Shown here in pieces: positions 45,865 to 52,615 of a stretch of 57,889 nt of DNA. The notes under the pieces are model-generated. The model saw only the letters and a program-made list of their open reading frames with translations. It had not been told where the DNA came from and searched no databases. The DNA is from an uncultured Desulfovibrio sp. Lineage in GTDB: Bacteria; Desulfobacterota; Desulfovibrionia; Desulfovibrionales; Desulfovibrionaceae. Both the position numbers and the translations under genes were made by a program. Position 1 is the first letter of the stretch, and the number at the start of each line of letters is the position of its first letter. Location of the stretch: positions 1 through 57,889 of the forward strand of contig CAMQVJ010000004.1 in NCBI GenBank assembly GCA_947038175.1, in the 5' to 3' direction.

Positions 45865-46392
45865 AAACTCCTAACTGTTATATTATTTGATTTTCCAAAA
45901 CATACTTAGCCTATAGCAAAAGCTGTGCCAACACATACAAAACACACTATAACACATTGAATATTCAGATATATTTAAAAAATCATAATAGTTTTCTAAA
46001 CCTAATCGAAGAGATAAAAACGGAAAACGGGACAAAAGGAAACAAAACAAATAAAATCTGATTCCTTTTTACACACTCAAAAACACTCAACACAAATCGG
46101 GAGCGTAAAACAGAAAAAAAAAAGGGGGGGGGGCACGTACATACGTAAATAATTATTACAACTTGCTATTCATAAAGGTCATTTTTATTAGAGTGATTTC
46201 CCTATGACGCCTATAATAAAGAATCATAGAAAAAGACTGCCAGTATTCAACTGACAGGCAAAAAAAGGGAAAAAAAAGGGAAATAAATACTTCAAAATAG
46301 AAACTTTAGAGTTTTTCTTGAGTTTTTTTGAATAATGGTATAAAGTTTTTTTCGACTATCTTTATAATGATTAATTATAAAAAGGAATACCT
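45865..46392. other. Intergenic region upstream of the ZraP-like gene and the 140-aa gene
   Basis: About 530 bp between divergent genes, no coding frame. It holds the A10G10 tract (46114-46133). CTGCCAGT-attca-ACTGACAG (about 46239-46259) forms an imperfect hairpin followed by AAAAAAAGGG repeated twice. No RNA family recognised. Confidence 0.5.
46114..46133 (+). repeat. A10G10 homopolymer tract
   Basis: Ten A followed by ten G in otherwise AT-rich non-coding DNA, about 260 bp before the ATG at 46393. Long G runs are slippage-prone and are often phase-variation switches or assembly trouble spots. Confidence 0.9.
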
Positions 46393-46815
46393 ATGCCCCA
46401 AGTTGCTGCTCGCATAAATGATGATCAAGAAAAATGGTTAAAAGATTATTTTCGCACAAAGAGTGCTGGTGCTGAATTCATTTTGCCCTGGGCTGTTGAC
46501 ACATTCTTTCGTGCTTTAGGCGCTATCCGAGCCATGTTCACAGAAGCTGAACTTAAAACCATTGTTGAATCACACAAAGACACAAGACTTATGCCAGACC
46601 ATACCCGCTTGTCCTATCTTCTTGTGCGAGTCATGGACGTCTGCGATACCAATGGATTACATAAAAAACACGGCGCAAGTCGTACAAGTTTGGAAACAAA
46701 ACTAAAGCAATTAGACGACACTCAAGCCACTGCACTCATGATTTGGGCAGCAGCTTTTTGGGTGAGCAGAAATTGTTCCGCAGAAAGCCTCGATACGTAC
46801 GTTAGTGCACAATAA
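46393..46815 (+). CDS. Hypothetical helical protein
   Basis: A 140-aa soluble protein, strongly helical: MPQVAARINDDQEKWLKDYF, AVDTFFRALGAIRAMFTEAE, RLSYLLVRVMDVCDTNGLHK, ATALMIWAAAFWVSRN. The first 20 residues look like a ribbon-helix-helix or CopG-type start (ARINDDQEKWLKDYF), which would make it a DNA-binding protein, but the rest is not recognised. AAGGAATACCT lies before the ATG. The metallophosphoesterase gene follows 14 bp downstream, so the two are probably co-transcribed. The function is unknown. Confidence 0.82.
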   Translation: MPQVAARINDDQEKWLKDYFRTKSAGAEFILPWAVDTFFRALGAIRAMFTEAELKTIVESHKDTRLMPDHTRLSYLLVRVMDVCDTNGLHKKHGASRTSLETKLKQLDDTQATALMIWAAAFWVSRNCSAESLDTYVSAQ

Positions 46816-46829
46816 TACACGCATAATAA

Positions 46830-48017
46830 ATGAGTATGGCACACAAAACAACAAGAAATCGCCTCTTTCACTTTGCGAGCGCTTTCATTATGCTAGGATT
46901 TGGGTTCTATATTTTCGCCCATCTATTCTATTTTCTTGACATCCCTTTTCTTATCAAATTTATTATATCTATCGCCTGCTTTGCACTCTCTCAGTGCATG
47001 ACAAGTATGCGTTATATTGTGGCATTCACCCCACACATGTCCTATATTGCCTTACGTATTACAGGAGCGTTATCCGCTTTTTTCATGACACTTGTCAGTA
47101 TTATTATGTTATATGATTTTTTCATACTTCTCTTTTTTGCCACACGCTCTTTACTGGGCATAGAGACAGCAAACTACCTCGCATGGCTTAGTAACGGGCC
47201 GCTCACAATAACGATACTTAGCATCGCACTTTTTGTAAGCTATACTGGTTGTAAGCACGCCCTGCGTTGCCCACTTACGGTGGAGCGAGAGTTACTCGTC
47301 AAAAATCTTCCCCAAGAACTACAAGGCTTACGTATCGCCCACCTGAGTGATTTACATATGGGATCAACTTTTGACGGAAAATGGCTTTCACAACTGGTGA
47401 AGAATACCAACGAATTACAAGCAGATCTTATTCTGATTACGGGCGATTTAGTAGATGGTTCACCATCAAAAATAGCCTCCGACGTCGAAGAACTCAAGCA
47501 ACTAAGCGCAAAATACGGTGTACATATTTCACTTGGCAATCATGAATTTTATTGTGGCCCTAAGCCATGGATTGAAACGTGGACTTCATGGGGATTATCC
47601 GTACTGGTAAACAGAAATGTTAGACTTGAACATAATGGATATCCCTTCGTTCTTTCTGGTGTTGCAGATAGAGAAGGTAGGAAATTCAAAGGAATGCTCA
47701 GACCAGACATGAGCGAAGCGCTCAAAGATGTGACGGATTCAGACTTTGTTATTTTTATGGAGCATCAACCTAAAAATGCAGACAAAAATGCAAAAAGAGG
47801 CGTTAATGTTCAACTTTCAGGGCACACACACGGCGGACAATATTTCCTTCTCTTCCCGCTCGTCAAATTTCTTAATGGCGGACACAGAGTAGGCTTTTAT
47901 TATCTAGACGATATGACTCTCCACGTAAGTCCAGGCACAGGACTTTGGGGATACGCACCCGTCCGTGTGGGATCAAGAAACGAACTCACCTTACTCACAC
48001 TAGCAAACAAAGACTAG
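46830..48017 (+). CDS. Membrane-anchored metallophosphoesterase (calcineurin-like)
   Basis: A 395-aa protein with three or four N-terminal membrane helices (residues about 15-155), then a calcineurin-type dinuclear metal phosphoesterase domain: IAHLSDLHMGSTFDG (DxH), LILITGDLVDGS (GDxxD), VHISLGNHEFYCG (GNHE), DFVIFMEHQP and VQLSGHTHGGQ (GHTH). This is the YkuE/YaeI-like arrangement of a membrane tail plus catalytic head; relatives act on phospholipids or UDP-sugar lipids, but the substrate here is unknown. ATG at 46830 or 46836 are both possible and neither has a good ribosome site, which fits translational coupling to the gene 14 bp upstream. Confidence 0.92.
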   Translation: MSMAHKTTRNRLFHFASAFIMLGFGFYIFAHLFYFLDIPFLIKFIISIACFALSQCMTSMRYIVAFTPHMSYIALRITGALSAFFMTLVSIIMLYDFFILLFFATRSLLGIETANYLAWLSNGPLTITILSIALFVSYTGCKHALRCPLTVERELLVKNLPQELQGLRIAHLSDLHMGSTFDGKWLSQLVKNTNELQADLILITGDLVDGSPSKIASDVEELKQLSAKYGVHISLGNHEFYCGPKPWIETWTSWGLSVLVNRNVRLEHNGYPFVLSGVADREGRKFKGMLRPDMSEALKDVTDSDFVIFMEHQPKNADKNAKRGVNVQLSGHTHGGQYFLLFPLVKFLNGGHRVGFYYLDDMTLHVSPGTGLWGYAPVRVGSRNELTLLTLANKD

Positions 48018-48082
48018 CTCAAGCGTAAAAGACTCGTTCATCTCATCACCTACAAATTTTCTGCCTATATAATACTATAAGA

Positions 48083-48101
48083 GCACGAAGCTTTATCGTG
48101 C
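48083..48101 (-). terminator. Weak hairpin downstream of gntR-type gene
   Basis: GCACGA (48083-48088) and TCGTGC (48096-48101) form a 6-bp stem between the convergent phosphoesterase and GntR genes. There is no clean T run, so function as a terminator is doubtful. Confidence 0.35.
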
Positions 48102-48125
48102 CCCCCACCATAAAATAAGAGACTA

Positions 48126-48797
48126 CTAATTTAAACTTTTTTGCTCGTCAGCTATAGCACATGAAATATACCGTGCAACATCTTGATAATGTTCACGAAT
48201 AAGGTGTTCAACTTGTGCTTTGTCTTTATTTATCACTGCCTGCGTAAGCCCATAATGATGTTCATAAAAATCATGAGGAGTACAAGAATTCAACCAGTGA
48301 CGGTAACATAAAAATTTTGAAATATTTGAAGAGGAAAGACGAGCGATAACAACAAGTTGCTCATTTTCACAGTGAACGAGTAAAGCATCATGAAACATAT
48401 CGTCAAGCTCTGCCATCTTTTCAAGGCTAGAACTTTTTTTACTGCGTATTTCAATCATATCGAGAATATCTTGTAAATTATCAATATCCTTTTGCGTCCA
48501 TTTTCCAAGAGAATCTGCGACACCAGCCCCCTCTAAAATCCCACTGACGGCATAGCCATTCAAGACCTCGTGAGGGTTTAGTTGTCGAACTGTTTTCCCT
48601 TTTTGCGGTTCAGATGTTATAAGACCATCCTGCACAAGTATTTGCAAAGCTTCACGTATAGGAGCACGGCTGATGCCAAGCTCTTTAGAAAGCGAAACTT
48701 CTTTCACCTGATCGCCTGGTTTTAAAACAGAGGTTTGTATTAATGTTCGTATAAATTGACTTACCTGAGTTGAATAGGTTTGGCGCTTAAAGTCCAT
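48126..48797 (-). CDS. GntR-family regulator, FCD type
   Basis: A 223-aa regulator. The N-terminal winged helix reads VLKPGDQVKEVSLSKELGIS followed by RAPIREALQILVQDGLI. The C-terminal domain is all-helical FCD type, with Asp/His residues (MAELDDMFHDALL, HYGLTQAVINKDKAQVEHLI, REHYQDVARY) that in this family bind a metal and a small organic acid. I chose the ATG at 48797 (GGGAG 7 nt upstream) over the frame start at 48845. It is divergent from the desulfhydrase gene with a 304-bp shared control region, so it very likely regulates that gene and itself; the ligand may be the enzyme's amino-acid substrate. Confidence 0.92.
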   Translation of the reverse strand: MDFKRQTYSTQVSQFIRTLIQTSVLKPGDQVKEVSLSKELGISRAPIREALQILVQDGLITSEPQKGKTVRQLNPHEVLNGYAVSGILEGAGVADSLGKWTQKDIDNLQDILDMIEIRSKKSSSLEKMAELDDMFHDALLVHCENEQLVVIARLSSSNISKFLCYRHWLNSCTPHDFYEHHYGLTQAVINKDKAQVEHLIREHYQDVARYISCAIADEQKSLN

Positions 48798-48844
48798 CAA
48801 ATCTCCCAAAAAGATAATAACAGTGTTCATAAAAATGTTAATCA

Positions 48845-48861
48845 ATAGACTTCTAGTCTAT
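48845..48861. promoter_or_regulatory. Operator-like palindrome in front of the GntR gene
   Basis: ATAGACT-tct-AGTCTAT, a perfect 7-bp inverted repeat. It lies downstream of a TTGACA on the minus strand (48873-48878), i.e. over the predicted core promoter of the regulator gene, as an autorepression site would. Confidence 0.5.
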
Positions 48862-48941
48862 AATATGTTATTTGTCAACGTGAGTCCTCAACTTCCCTAC
48901 TATTCTCATAAAAAACTTCTACATTTTTTTTATTTAAAGTC

Positions 48942-48970
48942 TTGACTATTAAAAAGGGAAGGCTTATTAT
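48942..48970 (+). promoter_or_regulatory. Sigma-70 promoter for the desulfhydrase/sulfo-lyase gene
   Basis: TTGACT (48942-48947), a 17-nt spacer and TATTAT (48965-48970). The predicted start is near 48977, giving a leader of about 125 nt that includes two small hairpins (GCGCACC...GGTAACGC around 49023 and AGGTATTTATACCT at 49059-49072). Confidence 0.72.
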
Positions 48971-48973
48971 CTG

Positions 48974-48985
48974 AATGTCGACATT
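48974..48985. promoter_or_regulatory. Perfect 12-bp palindrome at the transcription start
   Basis: AATGTCGACATT is fully self-complementary and begins 4 nt after the -10 box. Its GT..AC core has the form common for GntR/FCD operators, so it is the best candidate site for the divergent regulator. Confidence 0.5.
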
Positions 48986-49101
48986 ACAACAATGATTGCA
49001 ATGTCCCTAGCAAATAAAACGAGCGCACCTTTTGGTAACGCCCGACCAGTATACAAACAGGTATTTATACCTTAAACCATAAACCTTCCTAGGAGAATGA
49101 C

Positions 49102-50103
49102 ATGAATCTCGCACAATTTGCACGCCGTGGCTATGTACCAACCCCAACGCCTCTTGAATTTTTGCCTAATTTCACCAAAGCTCTTGGTGGCAATGTTAAC
49201 ATTTATATCAAACGTGACGACCTACTCCCAGGAACTTCTGGCGGTAACAAAACTCGTAAGCTCGACTTTTGTATCGCAGACGCTTTAGAAAAGAAAGCTG
49301 ACACAATCATCACTTGTGGTGCTGTTCAATCAAACCATTGCCGTCTTACTCTTTCATGGGCAGTAAAAGAAGGCCTTGATTGTCACCTTATTCTTGAAGA
49401 ACGCGTTAAAGATAGCTACAAAGCTACAGCTTCTGGTAACAACTTTCTTTTCCAAATCCTTGGCGTAAAGAGCGTTACTGTTGTTCCTGGTGGAACTAAC
49501 ATGCTTGAAGCTATGGACAAATTATCAGCAAAGCTAGCATCTGAAGGTAAAAAACCTTATATCATTCCTGGTGGCGCTTCTAATACTATTGGTGCACTTG
49601 GCTATGTTAGCTGCATGGAAGAAATCATGCAACAAATGTTTGAACAACAATTACGCATTGATCACTTGGTAGTTCCAAGTGGTAGTGCAGGCACACATGC
49701 TGGTATTATCGCTGGTATGGTTGGTAACAACATCAATATTCCTGTAACAGGTATTGGCGTAAACCGTGCTAAAGCTGTTCAAGAAGATGTTGTACTTAAG
49801 CTTGCAAACAAAACTCTTGAACTTATCGGCGCTAAAGTTGAAGTAACTAAAGAACAAGTTGTTGCTTTTGACGAATATGTTGGATCTGGCTACTCATTGC
49901 CGACTGATTCAATGGTAGAAGCTGTAAAACTTCTTGCTACAACAGAGGCTATTCTTCTTGACCCAGTTTACTCAGGTAAAGCTATGGCTGGCCTTATTGA
50001 CCTTGTAAGAAAAGGACATTTCCCTAAAGGCTCTAATGTTGTTTTCTTGCATACTGGTGGTTCTCCAGCACTTTATGCTTACCTTGATTGCTTCCAAAAA
50101 TAA
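49102..50103 (+). CDS. dcyD: D-cysteine desulfhydrase / L-cysteate sulfo-lyase family enzyme
   Basis: A 333-aa PLP enzyme of the fold II tryptophan-synthase-beta family. IKRDDLLPGTSGGNKTRKLD holds the PLP lysine, and CGAVQSNHCRLTLSWAVKEG the catalytic SNH. Conserved blocks follow: IIPGGASNTIGALGYVSC, VPSGSAGTHAGI, LDPVYSGKAMAGLIDLVRKG, FLHTGGSPALYAY. DcyD turns D-cysteine into pyruvate, H2S and ammonia. Close relatives (CuyA) act on L-cysteate and release sulfite, which a sulfite-respiring host could use; sequence alone does not separate the two. AGGAG precedes the ATG. Codons are strongly biased, like those of PFOR, indicating high expression. ridA follows in the same direction and the GntR regulator is divergent. 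Confidence 0.9.
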   Translation: MNLAQFARRGYVPTPTPLEFLPNFTKALGGNVNIYIKRDDLLPGTSGGNKTRKLDFCIADALEKKADTIITCGAVQSNHCRLTLSWAVKEGLDCHLILEERVKDSYKATASGNNFLFQILGVKSVTVVPGGTNMLEAMDKLSAKLASEGKKPYIIPGGASNTIGALGYVSCMEEIMQQMFEQQLRIDHLVVPSGSAGTHAGIIAGMVGNNINIPVTGIGVNRAKAVQEDVVLKLANKTLELIGAKVEVTKEQVVAFDEYVGSGYSLPTDSMVEAVKLLATTEAILLDPVYSGKAMAGLIDLVRKGHFPKGSNVVFLHTGGSPALYAYLDCFQK

Positions 50104-50173
50104 GACTATACTTCCTTAATAATTGAGGGGAAAGAAACAAAATTTCAATCCCCTTGATTATAGAATATTCCTT

Positions 50174-50217
50174 TTTTTGCCTTTTGAATATTATATCAAG
50201 AGGCAAAAAGTTTTTTT
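50174..50217 (+). terminator. Terminator of the desulfhydrase/sulfo-lyase gene
   Basis: TTTTTGCCTTTTGA (50174-50187) pairs with TCAAGAGGCAAAAA (50196-50209) at 13 of 14 positions and is followed by GTTTTTTT. A smaller AGGGG...CCCCT hairpin lies just before it (50125-50154). Confidence 0.85.
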
Positions 50218-50288
50218 GTTTTAAAACACCAAGAATTATCTTAGGGTAAATCTACTTCTAACACACTAAAAATTCAGGAGAACACTTC

Positions 50289-50675
50289 ATGTCAAAGCAA
50301 GTTATCATAAACACAGACAAAGCGCCTGCAGCTATTGGACCTTACTCTCAAGCTGTTGCATATAACGCAATGGTATATACATCAGGCCAAATTTCTCTTT
50401 CTCCTTCAACTGGTGAAATTGTTGGATCTAACGTAACTGAACAGTCAGAACAATGCATGCAAAACCTTAAAGCTGTTTTAGAAGCTGGAAATTCTGGTCT
50501 TGCAAACGTGATCAAAACCACAGTATTCCTTAGCACAATGGACGATTTTGCAAACTTTAACGCTGTGTATACAAAATACTTTTCTAGCGACTTTCCAGCT
50601 AGATCATGTGTTGCAGTAAAGACTTTGCCTAAAAATCTTTTGGTAGAAATTGAAGCGATTGCATATCAAAACTAA
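50289..50675 (+). CDS. ridA: RidA-family 2-iminobutanoate/2-iminopropanoate deaminase
   Basis: A 128-aa trimeric RidA/YjgF protein that hydrolyses reactive enamines/imines such as 2-aminoacrylate, which PLP enzymes release, to the keto acid plus ammonia. Start VIINTDKAPAAIGPYSQAVA, YTSGQISLSP, LANVIKTTVFLSTMDDFANF, and FPARSCVAVKTLPKNLLVEI with the catalytic Arg in the PARS motif. CAGGAGA precedes the ATG. It lies just after the desulfhydrase/sulfo-lyase gene, whose reaction passes through 2-aminoacrylate, so it probably protects the cell from that intermediate. A terminator lies between the two genes, so co-transcription would need read-through. Confidence 0.95.
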   Translation: MSKQVIINTDKAPAAIGPYSQAVAYNAMVYTSGQISLSPSTGEIVGSNVTEQSEQCMQNLKAVLEAGNSGLANVIKTTVFLSTMDDFANFNAVYTKYFSSDFPARSCVAVKTLPKNLLVEIEAIAYQN

Positions 50676-50705
50676 TTGAAAATAGTCTCTTTTTCCAGTA
50701 TATAC

Positions 50706-50777
50706 AAAACTCGTACAGGCTCCATTTGGGCTTAGATGCTTTTGCTTCCTTGCAAAAACACGCTGTACGAGTTTTTT
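50706..50777. terminator. Large nested terminator after ridA
   Basis: AAAACTCGTACAG (50706-50718) pairs perfectly with CTGTACGAGTTTT (50763-50775), 13 bp, around a 44-nt interior with its own TTTTGC...GCAAAA hairpin. A T run follows. Confidence 0.8.
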
Positions 50778-50903
50778 ATTTATGCAAAGTTCTCAAAAAT
50801 TAAATCTTTTTTAATCTTGCTGAATATGAGAGTCTGTAGTAAAAGAATGTGTTTCGGTTAAGCTCACTGTCCTTCACAATTAATTATTTTGCCTAGGGTA
50901 TTT

Positions 50904-51425
50904 ATGTATTTAAACAAACCTCTTTTCCTTATAGGCCTTAGAGCAAGCGGAAAAACAGCTTTAGGCAAAAATCTTTGTAGGCATTTCTCTGTCCCATTTT
51001 ATGACACAGATTCACTCATTACAGACAAATGCGGACAGAATATTGCGGCCATTGTAGAAACCTACGGGTGGCAATATTTTCGAGAACAAGAAACGCATGC
51101 TCTAAAAAATATCCCTCTTGAAACGTCCATAGTCTCTACTGGAGGCGGCATTATTTTAGACACGCATAATCGTAAATATATCAAAGAAAATGGCATTTGT
51201 ATTTTTTTAGACCCACCTCTATCTATCATATGTGGGAGACTACAAAGAAACCATTTATCCTCACAGCGCCCTGCTTTTGCCAATGAAAGCATTGAAGAAG
51301 AAGTAACACGCCTTCACAATGAACGTGAACAACTATATCGAGATACTGCGACGTTACGAGTGGATAGTTCAAAAAGAATGAACGCACTCGTAGCAGAAAT
51401 ACAGAGATTTGTGGATACATTATGA
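50904..51425 (+). CDS. aroK: Shikimate kinase
   Basis: A 173-aa P-loop kinase that phosphorylates shikimate at the 3-OH in the chorismate pathway. LFLIGLRASGKTALGKNLCR is the Walker A region, VPFYDTDSLITDKCG the shikimate-binding DxD, YFREQETHAL, then IVSTGGGIILDTHNR (GGG motif) and the lid Arg in LSSQRPAF. The frame opens at a TTG at 50889, but the ATG at 50904 has TAGGG 5-6 nt upstream and gives a normal start (MYLNKPLFLIGL). It overlaps aroC by four bases (ATGA), so the two are translationally coupled. Confidence 0.94.
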   Translation: MYLNKPLFLIGLRASGKTALGKNLCRHFSVPFYDTDSLITDKCGQNIAAIVETYGWQYFREQETHALKNIPLETSIVSTGGGIILDTHNRKYIKENGICIFLDPPLSIICGRLQRNHLSSQRPAFANESIEEEVTRLHNEREQLYRDTATLRVDSSKRMNALVAEIQRFVDTL

Positions 51426-52522
51426 GTAGTAGTTTTGGAAAAATATTCACCCTTACCAGCTTTGGCGAATCCCACGGAGCTGGAATAGGTGGCATTATTG
51501 ACGGATGTCCATCTGGAATTCCTATTGATTCTGACTTCATACAAAATGAATTAGATAAAAGAAAACCAGGGAGCGACTTCGCCAAACTTGCAGGAACGAC
51601 ACGCAAGGAATCGGACACATTAAAGATATGCTCAGGTGTTTATGAAGGAAAAAGCACAGGGACTCCCATCTCTTTTTTCCTTGAAAATCAAAATCAGCAT
51701 TCTTCTGACTATGCAAATTTAGCGCAAGTCTATCGCCCTGGGCATGCCGATATTGCCTACGACTTGAAATACGGTTTTAGAGATCCACGTGGCGGCGGAC
51801 GCTCTTCTGCTAGGGAAACGGCTGCAAGAGTTGCTGGCGGTGCTATCGCTCAACTTTTTCTAAAAACACTTGGCATAGAAATTTATGCCTACACATACGC
51901 CATTGATAGTATTTTTGCATCAAGTTACGGCGACCTCAATATTAAAGAAGCCTCTCAAAAAACTTTTTTTGCTCCAAACGATGAAGTCATTCCCCACTGG
52001 GAAGAACGCATACGTCAAGTGCGTAGCGAAAAAGACACCCTTGGTGGACTTGTTAAAATAGAAGTTCATCACGTACCTGCTGGGCTTGGTGAACCTGTTT
52101 TCCATAAATTAGACGCCATGCTTGCTTCTGCCCTTATGGGTGTTGGAGCTGTGAAAGCTGTGGAAATTGGCGATGGTTTTTTATGTGCCCAAAGTCGTGG
52201 TAGCCTCAATAATGACAAGATTACTCTTTCCGACACGGGTGATATTGAATTTAAAAGCAATCATGCTGGTGGTATTTTAGGTGGTATTTCAACTGGACAA
52301 AATATTCTTCTCACCGCAGCAGTAAAACCGATACCGTCCATAGCTCAAGAACAAGACACCATAAATCAACAAAAAGAAGCTATCAAACTTTCCATTGGTG
52401 GTCGGCACGATATTTGCGCCATACCACGAATTGTCCCCGTTCTCACGGCAATGACAGCCCTCACTATTGCTGACATGGTTCTCTTGCAAAGACGTATGCA
52501 CGACCCAGCCAATGTCAGTTAG
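51422..52522 (+). CDS. aroC: Chorismate synthase
   Basis: A 366-aa FMN-dependent enzyme that converts EPSP to chorismate, the last shared step towards aromatic amino acids, folate and quinones. Signatures: FGKIFTLTSFGESHGAGIGG (motif 1), YRPGHADIAYDLKYGFRDPR followed by GGGRSSARETAARVAGGAIA (motif 2), and the C-terminal SIGGRHDICAIPRIVPVL (motif 3). Length is normal. It begins inside the aroK stop (ATGA overlap). recD2 starts 94 bp downstream. Confidence 0.97.
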   Translation: MSSSFGKIFTLTSFGESHGAGIGGIIDGCPSGIPIDSDFIQNELDKRKPGSDFAKLAGTTRKESDTLKICSGVYEGKSTGTPISFFLENQNQHSSDYANLAQVYRPGHADIAYDLKYGFRDPRGGGRSSARETAARVAGGAIAQLFLKTLGIEIYAYTYAIDSIFASSYGDLNIKEASQKTFFAPNDEVIPHWEERIRQVRSEKDTLGGLVKIEVHHVPAGLGEPVFHKLDAMLASALMGVGAVKAVEIGDGFLCAQSRGSLNNDKITLSDTGDIEFKSNHAGGILGGISTGQNILLTAAVKPIPSIAQEQDTINQQKEAIKLSIGGRHDICAIPRIVPVLTAMTALTIADMVLLQRRMHDPANVS

Positions 52523-52615
52523 CTTTTAATCATATTTAGTTTCAATGATTTATAGATTACGTACAAAGAAAAAAGACGACAGAACCAGTGCATATAGATT
52601 ATGCAAGGATATACG

